From Chamaelirium japonicum (lineage: Eukaryota > Streptophyta > Magnoliopsida > Liliales > Melanthiaceae), in contig CANTAL010000146.1 of the NCBI GenBank assembly GCA_947650365.1, forward strand, positions 558,001-622,000: a stretch of 64,000 nucleotides of DNA. The letters run 5' to 3'. Every line of letters begins with the position of its first letter. Within the stretch, counting starts at the first letter, position 1. Of this stretch, positions 25,147-37,738 are shown in pieces. The position numbers were made by a program, and so were the translations under genes. The notes beneath the pieces are model-generated. The model did not search any database. It worked only from the letters and a program-made list of their open reading frames with translations, and had not been told where the DNA came from.

Positions 25147-25918
25147 ACGAATGAATTAGAATAGATTGTACGAATGAATTAGAATGGATCGTACGAATGA
25201 ATTAGAATGGATCGTATGAATAAATTAGAATGGATCGTAAGAGTGAATTAGAATGGATCGTGCGAATGAATTAGAATAGATCGTACGAATGAATTAGAAT
25301 GGATCGTACGAATGAACTAGAATGGATACATTCGTGTGAATGAATTAGAATGGATCATACGAATGAATTAGAATGGATCGTACGAATGAATTAGAATGGA
25401 CCATACGAATGAGTAAGAATGGATCGTACGAATGAAATAGAATGGATTGTACGAATGAATTAGAATGGATCGTACGAATGAATTAGAATGGATCGTGTGA
25501 AAGAATTAGAATGGATTGTATGAATGAATTCGAATGGATTGTATGAATGAATTAGAATGGATCGTGCGAATGAATTCGAATGGATCGTACGAATGAATTA
25601 GAATGGATCGTACGAATGAATTAGAATGGATACATTCGTGCGAATGAATTAGAATGGATACATTCGTGCAAAAGAATTAGAATAGATCGTATGAATGAAT
25701 TAGAATGGATCCTATGAATGAATTAGAATGGATCGTGCGAATGAATTAGAATGGATCATACGAATGAATTAGAATGGATCGTGCTAATGAATTAGAATTG
25801 ATCGAACGAATGAATTAGCTTGGATCGTGCTAATGAATTAGAATGGAACGTACGAATGAATTAGAATGGATCGTGTGAAAGAATTAGAATGGATAGTATG
25901 AATGAATTAGAATGAATT
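25147..25918 (+). repeat. F block
   Basis: Counterpart of 17164-17934 and 40828-41598: open half cassette at 25490, then the reversed y flank (GATCGAACG, TTAGCTTGG, GGAACGTACG) into B2. Confidence 0.93.
25490..25595 (+). repeat. Open half cassette
   Basis: Left arm and A-oriented loop, then continuation in F. Compared with 17507 the loop has GGATTGTATG in place of GGATCATATG, and GAATTCG occurs twice. Confidence 0.83.
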
Positions 25919-26020
25919 CGTACGATCCATTCGAATTCATTCGCACGATCCATTCTAATTCATTCATACGATCCATTCTAATTCATTCATACAATCCAAT
26001 CTAATTCTTTCACACGATCC
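25868..26020. repeat. Fold-back cassette, loop orientation B (B2)
   Basis: 153 bp. The loop is an exact reverse complement of the A1 loop. The left arm has GGATAGTATG and the right arm ACAATCCAATC, so the arms differ by two bases. Left flank is reversed y. Confidence 0.93.
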
Positions 26021-27802
26021 ATTCTAATTTATTCGTACGATCCATTCTAATTCATTCGTAATATCCATTCTAATTCATTCGTACGATCCATTCTAATTCA
26101 TTCGTACGATCCATTCTAATTCATTCGTAAGATCCATTCTAATTCATTCGTAAATTCATTCGTACGATCCATTCTAATTCATTCGCACGAATGTATCCAT
26201 TCTAGTTCATTCGTACGATTCATTCGTACGATCCATTCTAATTCATTCGTACGATCCATTCTAATTTATTCGCACGATCCATTCTAATTCATTCGTACGA
26301 TCCATTCTAATTCATTCATACGATCCATTCTAATTCATTCGTACGATCCATTCTAATTCATTCGCACAAATGTATCCATTCTAATTCATTCGTACGATCC
26401 ATTCTAATTCATTCGCACGATCCATTCTAATTCATTCGTACGATCCATTCTAATTCATTCGTACGATCCATTCTAATTCATTCGCACGATCCATTCTAAT
26501 TCATTCGTACGATCCATTCTAATTCATTCATACGATCCATTCTAATTCATTCGTACGATCCATTCTAATTAATTCGCACAAATGTATCCATTCTAATTCA
26601 TTCGTACGATCCATTCTAATTCATTCGCACGATCCATTCTAATTCATTCGTACGATCCATTCTAATTCATTCGCACGATCTGTTCTTATTCATTCGCACA
26701 ATCCATTCTAATTCATTCGCACGAATGTATCCATTCTAATTCATTCGTACGATACATTCTAATTCATTCGTATGATCCATTCTAATTCATTCATATGATC
26801 CATTCTAATTAATTCGTATGATCCATTCTAATTCATTCGTACGATCCATTCTAATTCATTCGTACGATCCATTCTAATTCACTCATACGATCCATTCTAA
26901 TACATTCATACGATCCATTCTAATTCATTTGCACGAATATATCCATTCTAATTCATTCGTACGATCCATTCTAATTCCTTCGTAAGATCCATTCTAATTC
27001 ATTCGTACGATCCATTCTAATTCATTCGTATGATCCCTTCTAATTCATTCGTACGATCCATTCTTACTCATTCGTATGATCCATTCTAATTCATTCGTAC
27101 GATCCATTCTAATTCATTCGTATGATCGTTTCTAATTCATTCGCACTATCCATTCTAATTCATTCGTACGATCCCTTCTAATTCATTCGTATGATCCATT
27201 CTAATTTATTCGTTCAAATATATCCATTCTAATTCATTCGTACGATCCATTCTAATTCATTCGCACGATCCATTCTAATTCATTCGCACGAATGTATTCA
27301 TTCTAATTCATTTGCACGATCCATTCTAATTCATTCCTATGATCTATTCTAATTCATTCGTACGATCCATTCTAATTCATTCTAATTCATTCGTACGATT
27401 CATTCTACGATCCATTCTAATTCATTCGTATATTCCAATCTAATTCATTAGCACGATCCATGCTAATGAATTAGAATCGATCGTACGATCCAATCTAATT
27501 GATTCATACGATCCATTCTTACTTATTCGTATGATCCATTCTAATTCAATCGTACGATCCATTCTAATTCATTCGTACGATCCATTCTAATTCCTTCGTA
27601 CGATCCATTCTAATTCATTCGTACGATCCATTCTAATTCATTCGTACGATCCATTCTAATTTATTCGTACGATCCATTCTAATTCATTCGCGCAATCTAT
27701 TCTAATTCATTTGCACGATCCATTCTAATTCATTCGTACGATCCATTCTAATTCATTCATACAATCCATTCCAATTTATTCGCACGAATGTATCCATTCT
27801 AA
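25919..27802 (-). repeat. R block with a mini-F insert
   Basis: 26.1-27.0 kb matches 5.6-6.6, 18.2-19.4 and 41.8-42.7 kb. 27.02-27.55 kb is the reverse complement of 7.86-8.38 kb. A single F unit interrupts it near 27460. It ends at a 50-bp palindrome. Confidence 0.93.
27460..27485 (+). repeat. Single-monomer inversion M5 (reverse form)
   Basis: Reads CATTAGCACGATCCATGCTAATG followed by an F unit and then CGATCGTACGATCC. It is the reverse complement of the M2 cassette with a few substitutions, and about 250 bp on each side also matches in reverse. Confidence 0.9.
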
Positions 27803-27827
27803 TTAGAATGGATACATTCGTGCGAAT
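27778..27827. repeat. 50-bp perfect palindrome with no spacer, copy 1
   Basis: The centre lies between 27802 and 27803 inside CCATTCTAATTAGAATGG. Each 25-base arm runs from ATTCGCACGAATG through TATCCATTCTAA. With one mismatch the symmetry continues outward into the neighbouring units. It is the R-to-F switch. Confidence 0.95.
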
Positions 27828-29327
27828 GAATTAGAATTGATCGTACGAATGAATTAGAATGGATCGTGCGAATGAATTAGAATGGATCGTACGAATGAAT
27901 TAGAATGGATCGTACGAATGAATTAGAATGGATCGTACGAATGAACTAGAATGGATACATTCGTGCGAATGAATTAGAATGGATCGTACGAATGAATTAG
28001 AATGGATCGTACGAATGAATTAGAATGGATCTTACAAATGAATTAGAATGGATCGTACGAATGAATTAGAATGGATCGTACGAATGAATTAGAATGGATA
28101 CATTCGTGCGAATGAATTAGAATGGATCGGACGAATGAATTAGAATGGATCGTACGAATGAATTTGAATGGATCAAATGAATGAATTAGAATGGTTACAT
28201 TCATGCGAATGAATTAGAATGGATCGTACGATTGGATTAGAATGGATCGTACGAATGGATTAGAATGGATACATTCGAGCGAATGAATTAGAATGGATCG
28301 TACGAATGAATTAGAATGGATCGTACGAATGGATTAGAATGGATCCTACGAATGGATTAGAATGGAAACCTTTGTGCATATGAATTAGAATGGATCGTAC
28401 GAATGAATTAGAATGGATCATATTAATGAATTAGAATGGATCGTACGAATGAATTAGAATGGATCGTACGAATGAATTAGAATGGATACATTCGTGCGAA
28501 TGAATTAGAATGGATACATTCGTGCGAAAGAATTAGAATAGATCGTATGAATGAATTAGAATGGATCCTATGAATGAATTAGAATGGATCGTGCGAATGA
28601 ATTAGAATGGATCGTACGAATGAATTAGAATGGATCGATCTAATGAATTAGAATTGATCGAACGAATGAATTAGAATGGATACATTCGTGCGAATGAATT
28701 AGAATGGATCGGACGAATGAATTAGAATGGATCGTACGAATGAGTAAGAATGGATCGTACGAATGAAATAGAATAGATCGTACGAATGAATTAGAATGGA
28801 TCGTACGAAGGAATTAGAATGGATCATACGAATGAATTAGAATGGATATATTCGTGCAAATGAATTAGAATGGATCGTATGAATGTATTAGAATGGATCG
28901 TATTAGTGAATTAGAATGGATCGTATGAATGAATTAGAATGGATCGTATGAATGAATTAGAATGGATACATTCGTGTGAATGAATTAGAATGGATCGTAC
29001 AAATAAATTAGAATAGCTCGTACGAATGTATTATAATGAATCGTATGAATGAATTAGAATGGTTACATTCGTGAGAATGAATTAGAATAGATCGTACGAA
29101 TGAATTAGAATGGATCCACCGAATGAGTTAGAATGGATCATACGAATGAATTAGAATGGATTGTACGAATGAATTAGAATGGATTCTGCGAATGAATTAG
29201 AATGGATCGTATGAATAAATAAGAATGGATCGTACGAATGAATTAGAATGGATCGTGCGAATGAATTAGCATGAATCGTATGAATGTATTACAATGGATC
29301 GTACGAATGAATTAGAATGAATCGTAC
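27803..29327 (+). repeat. F block
   Basis: Carries GAACTAG, GGATCGGACG, GGATCAAATGAATG, GGATTAG, a GGAAACCTTTGTGCATATG unit, GATCGATCTAATG and GGATCCACCG marks. Its counterpart at 43.5-44.96 kb lacks two 23-bp units (near 28.14 and 28.35 kb). Confidence 0.94.
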
Positions 29328-30056
29328 GATCCATTCTAATTCAATCGTTCGATCCATTCTAATTCATTCGCATGAATGTATCCATTCTAATTCATTCGTA
29401 CAATCCATTCTATTTCATTCGTACGATCCATTCTTACTCATTCGTATGATCCATTCTAATTCATTCGTACGATCCATTCTAATTCATTCGTACGATCCAT
29501 TCTAATTCATTCGCACGATCCATTCTAATTCATTCATACGATCCATTCTAATTCATTCATACGATCCATTCTAATTCATTCCTACAATCCATTCTAATTC
29601 ATTCGCCCGATCCATTCTAATTCATTCATACGATCCATTCTATTCGAATGGATCATGTGATCCATTCGAATTCATTCGCACGATCCATTCTAATTCATTC
29701 ATACGATCCATTCTAATTCATTCATACAATGCATTCTAATTCTTTCACACGATCCATTCTAATTCATTCGTACGATCCATTCTAATTCATTCGTACAATC
29801 CATTCTATTTCATTTGTACGATCCATTCTTACTCATTCGTATGATCCATTCAAATACATTCGTACGATCCATTCTACTTCATTTGTACGATCTATTCTAA
29901 TTCATTCATACAATCCATTCTATTTCATTCGTACGATCCATTCTTACTCATTCGTATGATCCATTCTAATTCATTCGCACGAATGTATCCATTCTAATTC
30001 ATTCATACAATCTATTCTAATTCATTCCGTACGATCCATTCGAATTCATTCGTACG
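29328..30056 (-). repeat. R block with hairpin copy 3
   Basis: Begins at GAATCGTACGATCC and ends CGTACGATCGTACGAATG, where two CGTACG cores lie 4 bp apart. It contains a 62-codon chance ORF starting at 29317 (see rejected items). Confidence 0.93.
29642..29671. repeat. 30-bp hairpin, copy 3
   Basis: The 13-bp stems are the same as in copy 1 and the loop is ATGT. Reversed cassette loop sequence and a right arm (ending TTTCACACGATCC) follow directly, so this hairpin replaces the left arm of a B-type cassette. Confidence 0.92.
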
Positions 30057-30485
30057 ATCGTACGAATGAATTAGAATGGTTCGTACGAATGAATTAGAAA
30101 AGATTGTGCGAATGAATTAGAATGGATCGTACGAATGAATTAGAATGGATCGTACGAATGAATTAGAATGGATCATACGAATGAGTAAGAATGGATCGTA
30201 CTAATGAATTAGAATGGATCGTATGAATGAATTAGAATAGATCGTACGAATAAATTAGAATGGATACATTCGTCCGAATGAATTAGAATGGATCATACGA
30301 ATGAGTAAGAATGGATCGTACGAATGAAATAGAATAGATTGTACGAATGAATTTGATTGGATCCTACGAATGAATTAGAATGGATCATGTGAAAGAATTA
30401 GAATGGATTGTATGAATGAATTAGAATGGATCGTATGAATGAATTAGAATGGATCGTGCGAACGAATTCGAATGGATCGTACGAA
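30057..30485 (+). repeat. F block into A5
   Basis: Carries GAAAAGATTG, two GAGTAAG units, GAAATAGAAT and TTTGATTGGATCC: the x flank. Confidence 0.92.
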
Positions 30486-30534
30486 TTCATTCTAATTCAT
30501 TCATACAATCCATTCTAATTCTTTCACACGATCC
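30382..30534. repeat. Fold-back cassette, loop orientation A (A5)
   Basis: 153 bp. The left arm starts GGATCATGTG rather than GGATCGTGTG, a G-to-A change at the CpG; the right arm keeps CACACGATCC, so the outer end of the stem has one mismatch. The loop has GCGAACGAATTCG. Confidence 0.92.
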
Positions 30535-31709
30535 ATTCTAATTCATTCGTACGTTCCATTCTAATTCATTAGCACGATCCATGCTAATTCATTCGTTCGA
30601 TCAATTCTAAATCATTAGCACGATCCATTCTAATTCATTCGTACGATCCATTCTAATTCCTTCGTACGATCAATTCTAATTCATTCGTACGATCTATTCT
30701 ATTTCATTCGTACGATCCATTCTTACTCATTCGTACGATCCATTCTAATTCATTCGTCCGATCCATTTTAATTCATTCGCACGAATGTATCCATTCTAAT
30801 TCATTCGTACGATCCATTCTAATTCATTCGTACGATCCATTCTAATTCCTTCGTACGATCCATTCAAATTCATTCGTGCGATCCATTCTAATTCATTCGT
30901 ACGATCCATTCTAATTCATTCGTAAGATCCATTCTAATTCATTCGTACGATCCATTCTAATTCATTCGTACGATCCATTCTAATTCATTCGCACGAATGT
31001 ATCCATTCTTGTTCATTCGTACGATCCAATCTAATTCATTCGTACGATCCATTCTAATCCATTCGTACGATCCATTCTAATTCATTCATACGATCCATTC
31101 TAATTCATTCATACAATCCATTCTAATTCTTTCACACGATCCATTCTAATTCATTCGTAGGATCCATTCTAATTCATTCGTACAATCTATTCTATTTCAT
31201 TCGTACGATCCATTCTTACTCATTCGTATGATCCATTCTAATTCATTCGGACGAATGTATCCATTCTAATTTATTCGTACGATCCATTCTAATTCATACG
31301 TACGATCCATTCTAATTCATTCGTACGATCCATTCTTACTCATTCGTATGATCCATTCTAATTCATTCGTACGATCCATTCTAATTCATTCGTACGATCG
31401 ATTCTAATTCATTCGCACTATCCATTCTAATTCATTCGTACGATCCATTCTAATTCATTCGTACGATCCATTCTAATTCATTCGTAAGATCCATTCTAAT
31501 TCATTCGTACGATCCTTTCTAATTCATTCGTACGATCCATTCTAATTCATTCACATGAATGTATCCATTCTAGTTCATTCGTACGATCCATTCTAATTCA
31601 TTCGTACGATCCATTCTAATTCATTCGCACGATCTATTCTAATTCATTCGTACGATCAATTCTAATTCATTCGCACGAATGTATCCATTCTAATTCATTC
31701 GTACGATCC
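30486..31709 (-). repeat. R block
   Basis: y flank, then GTCCGATCC, CTTGTTC, ATTCGGACG and GCACTATCC units, ending at the ATCCTGAATTAG joint. Its counterpart (46098-47470) is 149 bp longer. Confidence 0.92.
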
Positions 31710-31877
31710 TGAATTAGAATGGATCGTACAAATGAATTAGAATGGATACCTTTGTGCATATGAATTAGAATGGATCGTACGAATGAATTAGAATGGATCA
31801 TATTAATGAATTAGAATGGATCGTATGAATGAATTAGAATGGATACATTCGTGCGAATGAATTAGAATGGATCGTGC
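31710..31877 (+). repeat. F island with GTGCAC exit
   Basis: About seven units including CCTTTGTGCATATG and ATATTAATG. It exits at GGATCGTGCACGAATG, a fold around GTGCAC. The copy at 47471 is the same length. Confidence 0.92.
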
Positions 31878-34096
31878 ACGAATGTATCCATTCTAATTCA
31901 TTCGTACGATCCATTCTAATTCATTAATATGATCCATTCTAATTCATTCGTACGATCCATTCTAATTCATATGCACAAAGGTATCCATTCTAATCCATTC
32001 GTAGGATCCATTCTAATCCATTCGTACGATCGATTCTAATTCATTCGTACGATCTATTCTAATTCATTCGCTCGAATGTATCCGTTCTAATCCATTCGTA
32101 CGATCCATTCTAATCCATTCGTACGATCCATTCTAATTCATTCGCATGAATGTAACCATTCTAATGAATTCAAATGATCCATTCTAATTCATTCGTACGA
32201 TCCATTCTAATTCATTCGTCCGATCCATTCTAATTCATTCGCACAAATGTATCCATTCTAATTCATTCGTACGATCCATTCTAATTCATTCGTACGATCC
32301 ATTCTAATTCATTCGTAAGATCCATTCTAATTCATTCGTACGATCCATTCTAATTCATTCGTAAGATCCATTCTAATTCATTCGTACGATCCATTCTAAT
32401 TCATTTGTACGATCCATTCTAATTCATTCGCACGAATGTATCCATTCTATTTCATTCGTATGATCCATTCTAATTCATTCGTACGATCCATTCTAATTCT
32501 TTCACACGATCCATTCTAATTCATTCGTACGATCCATTCTAATTCATTCGCACAATCCATTCTATTTCATTCGTACGATCCATTCTTACTCATTGGTACG
32601 ATCCATTCTAATTCATTCGCACAAATGTATCCATTCTAATTCATTCGTACGAATCCATTCTAATTAATTCGTACAATCCATTCTATTTCATTCGTACGAT
32701 CCATTCTTACTCATTCGTATGATCCATTCTAATTCATTCGCACGAATGTATCCATTCTAAATCATTCGTACGATCCATTCTAATTCATTCATACGATCCA
32801 TTCTAAATCATTCGTACAATCCATTCTATTTCATTCGTATGATCAATTCTAATTCATTAGCATGATCCATTCTAATTCATTCGTACGATCCATTCAAATT
32901 CATTCGCACGATCCATTCTAATTCATTCGTACAATCCATTCTATTTCATTCGTACGATCCATTCTTACTCATTCGTATGATCCATTCTAATTCATTCGCA
33001 CGAATGTATCCATTCTAATCCATTCGTACGATCCATTCTAATTCATTCGCATGAATGTAACCATTCTAATTCATTCATTTGATCCATTCTAATTCATTCG
33101 CACGAATGTATCCATTCTAAACCATTCATACGATCCATTCTAATTTATTCGTATGATCCATTCAAACTCATTCGTACGATCCATTCTAATTCATTCGTTC
33201 GATCCATTCTAATTCATTCGCACGAATGTATCCATTCTAATATATTCGTACGATCCATTCTAATTCATTCGTACGATCCATTCTAATTCATTCGTCAGAT
33301 CCATTCTAATTCTTTCGTATGATCTATTCTAATTCATTCGTACGATCCATTCTAATTCATTCGCACGAATGTATCCATTCTAGTTCATTCGTACGATCCA
33401 TTCTAATTCATTCGTACGATCCATTCTAATTCATTCGCACGATCCATTCTAATTCATTCGTATGATCAATTCTAATTCATTCGCACGAATGTATCCATTC
33501 TAATTCATTCATACGATCCATTCTAATTCATTCGTACGATCCATTCTAATTCATTCGTACGATCCATTCTAATTCATTCGTCCGATCCATTCTAATTCAT
33601 TCGCACAAATGTATCCATTCTAATTCATTCGTACGATCGTTTCTAATTCATTCGCACGAATGTATCCATTCTAGTTCATTCATACGATCCATTCTAATTC
33701 ATTTGCACGATCCATTCTAATTCATTCGTACGATCAATTCTAATTCATTCGTAGGATCCATTCTAATTCACTCATACGATCCATTCTAATACATTCATAC
33801 GATCCATTCTAATTCATTTGCACGAATATATCCATTCTAATTCATTCGTACGATCCATTCTAATCCCTTCGTACGATCCATTCTAATTCATTTGTACGAT
33901 CCATTCTAATTCATTCGTACGATCCATTCTAATTCCTTCGTACGATCCATTCTAATTCTTTCACACGATCCATTCTAATTCATTCGTACGATCCATTCTA
34001 ATTCATTCGTGCAATCCATTCTATTTCATTCGTACGATCCATTCTTACTCATTCGTACGATCCATTCTAATTCATTCACACGAATGTATCCATTCG
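31878..34096 (-). repeat. R block
   Basis: Contains CATATGCACAAAGG, CTAATGAATTCAAATG near 32163, GTACGAATCC, CTAAATC and GTAACCATTC units. It ends ACACGAATGTATCCATTCG and then TACTAAGG, a decayed form of the 14-bp palindrome joint. Confidence 0.93.
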
Positions 34097-35490
34097 TACT
34101 AAGGAATTAGAATAGATTATACGAATGAATTAGAATGGATCGTACGAATGAATTAGAATGGATCGTACGAAGGAATTAGAATGGATCGTACGAATGAATT
34201 AGAATGGACCGTACGAATGAATTAGAATAGATCGTACGAATGAATTAGAATGGATCGTACGAAGGAATTAGAATGGATCGTACGAATGAATTAGAATGGA
34301 TATATTCGTGCAAATGAATCAGAATGGACCGTATGAATGTATTAGAATGGATCGTATGAGTGAATTAGAATGGATCGTACGAATGAATTAGAATGGATTG
34401 TATGAATGAATTAGAATGGATCGTACGAATGAATTAGAATGGATCATACGAATTAATTAGAATGGATCATACGAATGAATTAGAATGGATCGTACGAATG
34501 AATTAGAATGGATCGTACGAATGAATTAGAATGGATACATTCGTGCGAATGAATTAGAATGGATCGTGCGAATGAATTAGAATGGATCGTACGAATGAAT
34601 TAGAATGGATACATTTGTGCGAATGAATTAGAATGGATCGTACGAATGAATTAGAATGGATCGTATGAATGAATTAGAATGGATCGTACGAATGAATTAG
34701 AATGGATCGTGCGAATGAATTAGAATGGATCGTACGATTGAATTAGAATGGATCGTGTGAAAGAATTAGAATGGATCGTACGAATGAATTAGAATGGATC
34801 GTGCGAATGAATTAGAATGGATCGTACGAATGAATTAGAATGGATACATTTGTGCGAATGAATTAGAATGGATCGTACGAATGAATTAGAATGGATCATA
34901 TGAATGAATTAGAATGGATCGTACGAATGAATTAGAATGGATCGTGCGAATGAATTAGAATGGATCGTACGAATGAATTAGAATGGATCATACGAATGAA
35001 CTAGAATGGATACATTCGTGCGAATGAATTAGAATGGATCGTACGAATGAATTAGAATGGATCGTACGAATGAATTAGAATGGATCTTACGAATTAATTA
35101 GAATGGATCGTATGAATGAATTAGAATGGATCGTACGAATGAATTAGAATGGATACATTCGTGCGAATGAATTAGAATGGATCGGACGAATGAATTAGAA
35201 TGGATCGTACGAATGAATTAGAATGGATCGTACGAATGAATTAGAATGGATCATATGAATAAATTAGAATGGATACATTCGTCCGAATGAATTAGAATGG
35301 ATCATACGAATGAGTAAGAATGGATCGTACGAATGAAATAGAATAGATTGTACGAATGAATTAGAATGGATCCTACGAATGAATTAGAATGGATCGTGTG
35401 AAGGAATTAGAATAGATTGTATGAATGAATTAGAATGGATCGTATGAATGAATTAGAATGGATCGTGCGAATGAATTCGAATGGATCGTA
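34097..35490 (+). repeat. F block into A6
   Basis: Regular F units, few marks at first, then GGATACATTTGTGCG, GAACTAG, GGATCGGACG and the x flank. Confidence 0.93.
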
Positions 35491-35543
35491 TGAATTCATT
35501 CTAATTCATTCATACAATCCATTCTAATTCTTTCACATGATCC
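35391..35543. repeat. Fold-back cassette, loop orientation A (A6)
   Basis: 153 bp. The arms carry GTGTGAAGGAATTAG on the left and TTTCACATGATCC on the right; the loop ends GTATGAATT. Flanks are x and y. Confidence 0.92.
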
Positions 35544-36020
35544 ATTCTAATTCATTCGTACGTTCCATTTTAATTCATTAGCACGATCCATGCTAATTCA
35601 TTTGTTCGATCAATTCTAATTCATTAGCACGATCCAATCTAATTCATTCGTACGATTCATTCTAATTCATTCGCACGATCCATTCTAATTCATTCATAGG
35701 ATCCATTCTAATTCATTCATACGATCTATTCTAATTCTTTCGCACGAATGTATCCATTCTAATTCATTCGCACGAATGTATCCATTCTAATTCATTCGTA
35801 CGATCCATTCTAATTCATTCGTACGATCCATTCTAATTCATTCATACGATCTATTCTAATTCATTCATACAATACATTCTAATTCTTTCACACGATCCAT
35901 TCTAATTCATTCGTACGATCCATTCTAATTCATTCGCACAATCCATTCTATTTCATTCGTATGATCCATTCTTACTCATTCGTATGATCCATTCTAATTC
36001 ATTCGCACGAATATATCCAT
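35491..36020 (-). repeat. R block
   Basis: y flank, ATAGGATCC, TTTCACACG and CTTACTC units. It ends GAATATATCCATAATG, an abrupt R-to-F joint. Confidence 0.92.
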
Positions 36021-36190
36021 AATGTATCATACGAATGAGTAAGAATGGATCGTACGAATGAAATAGAATGGATTGTGCGAATGAATTAGAATGGACCGTA
36101 CGAAAGAATTAGACGTACGAATGAATTAGAATGGATACATTCGTGCGCATAAATTAGAATGGATCATACAAATGAATAAGAATGGATCGT
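36021..36190 (+). repeat. 170-bp F island with two irregular joints, copy 1
   Basis: Entry ATCCATAATGTATCATACG, exit GGATCGTCATTCTAATTC. Inside, a truncated unit gives TTAGACGTACGAATG and GTGCGCATAAATTAG. Copies lie at 51828 and, more diverged, at 60892. Confidence 0.92.
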
Positions 36191-36912
36191 CATTCTAATT
36201 CATTCGTATGATCCATTCTAATTCATTTGTATCCATTCTATTTCATTCGCACGATCCATTCTAATTCATTCGCGCAATCTATTCTAATTCATTCGTACGA
36301 TCCATTCTAATTCATTCGTACGATCCATTCTAATTCATTCATACAATCCATTCTAATTTATTCGCACGAATGTATCCATTCTAATTCATTCGTACGATCC
36401 CTTCTAATTCATTCGCACAATCTATTCTAATTCATTCATACGATCCATTCTAATTCTTTCGCACGAATGTATCCATTCTAATTCATTCATACGATCCATT
36501 CTACTTCATTCGTACTATCCGTTCTAATTCACTCATACGATCCATTCTAATTCATTCATTCGATCTATTCTAATTCATTTGCACGAATATATCCATTCTA
36601 ATTCATTCGTACGATCCATTCTAATTCCTTCGTACGATCCATTCTAATTCCTTCGTACGATCCATTCTATTTCATTCGTATGATCCATTCTAATTCCTTC
36701 GTACAATCCATTCTAATTCCTTCATATCCATTCTAATTCACTCATACGATCCATTCTAATTCATTCGTACGATCCATTCTAATTCATTCATACAATCCAT
36801 TCTAATTCATTCGCACGATCCATTCTAATTCATTAATATGATCCATTCTAATTCATTCGTACGATCCATTCAAATTCATATGCACAAAGGTATCCATTCT
36901 AATTCATTCGCA
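36191..36912 (-). repeat. R block
   Basis: Carries GTATCCATTCTATTTC, GCGCAATC, CATTCGATC, four CCTTCG units and CATATGCACAAAGG, then the class F switch. Confidence 0.92.
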
Positions 36913-37738
36913 CGAAAGAATTAGAATGGATTGTATGAAAGAATTAGAATGGATCGTGCGAATGAATTAGAATGGATCGTACGAAGGAATTAGAATGGAT
37001 CGTACGAAGGAATTAGAATGGATCGTACGAATGAGTAAGAATGGATCGTACGAATGAATTAGAATGGATCGTACGAATAAATTAGAATGGATCGTACGAA
37101 TGAGTAAGAATGGATCGTACGAATGAATTAGAATGGATCGTACGAATAAATTAGAATGGATACATTCATCCGAATGAATTAGAATGGATCATACGAATGA
37201 GTAAGAATGGATCGTACGAATGAAATAGAATAGATTGTACGAATGAATTAGAATGGATCGTGCGAATGAATTAGAATGGATCGTACGAATGAATTAGAAT
37301 GCATCGTACGAATGAATTAGAATGGATCGTGCGAATGAATTAGAATGGATCATATTAATGAATTAGAATGGATCGTACGAATGAATTAGAATGGATACAT
37401 TCGTGCGAATGAATTAGACTGGATCGTGCGAATCCATTAGACTGGATCGTGCGAATGAATAAGAATGGATCATACGAATGAATTAGAATGGATCGTACGG
37501 ATTAATTAGAATGGATATATTCGTGCGAATGAATTAGAATGGATTGTATGAATGAATTAGAATGGATCGTACGAATGAATTAGAATGGATCATACGAATA
37601 AATTAGAATGGATCGTACAAATGAATTAGAATGGATCGTACAAATGAACTAGAATGGATCGTACGAATGAACTAGAATGGATACATTCGTGCGAATGAAT
37701 TAGAATGGATCGTACGAATGAATTAGAATGGATCGTAC
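36913..37738 (+). repeat. F block
   Basis: Counterpart of 21094-21897. It has a local duplication of GAGTAAG and GAATAAATTAG units near 37.03-37.15 kb. Confidence 0.93.

Larger units (their letters stand above)
19528..26900. repeat. 8-kb segmental repeat, second copy
   Basis: Same module order as 11.4-19.1 kb. It differs by whole units; for example this copy gains three units between 21.1 and 21.9 kb. The end is approximate. It overlaps the first 15.8-kb higher-order copy, so the 8-kb repeat marks an additional, probably distinct duplication. Confidence 0.8.
21000..36819. repeat. Higher-order repeat copy 1 (about 15.8 kb)
   Basis: All block switches and marker variants from 21.0 to 36.8 kb recur in order in 36.8-52.6 kb. 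Offsets measured at marks: 15,819 (21092), 15,842 (21891), 15,612 (24117), 15,681 (25141, 25911, 27801), 15,635 (29317, 30051), 15,612 (30481), 15,761 (31708), 15,784 (34077, 35461) and 15,807 (36011). Most steps are multiples of 23, and +149 equals 4x23 + 2x28 + 1. Start and end are a choice of phase. Confidence 0.93.

Noticed and set aside
29317..29505. 62-codon open reading frame, with an identical protein at 44952-45140
   Set aside because: It lies in satellite sequence, and its codons are the monomer read in three successive frames. It stays open because a 28-bp unit shifts frame and a CTTACTC variant turns the usual TAA into TTA. The second copy exists because the 15.6-kb repeat was duplicated. 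Identity of the copies therefore says nothing about selection.
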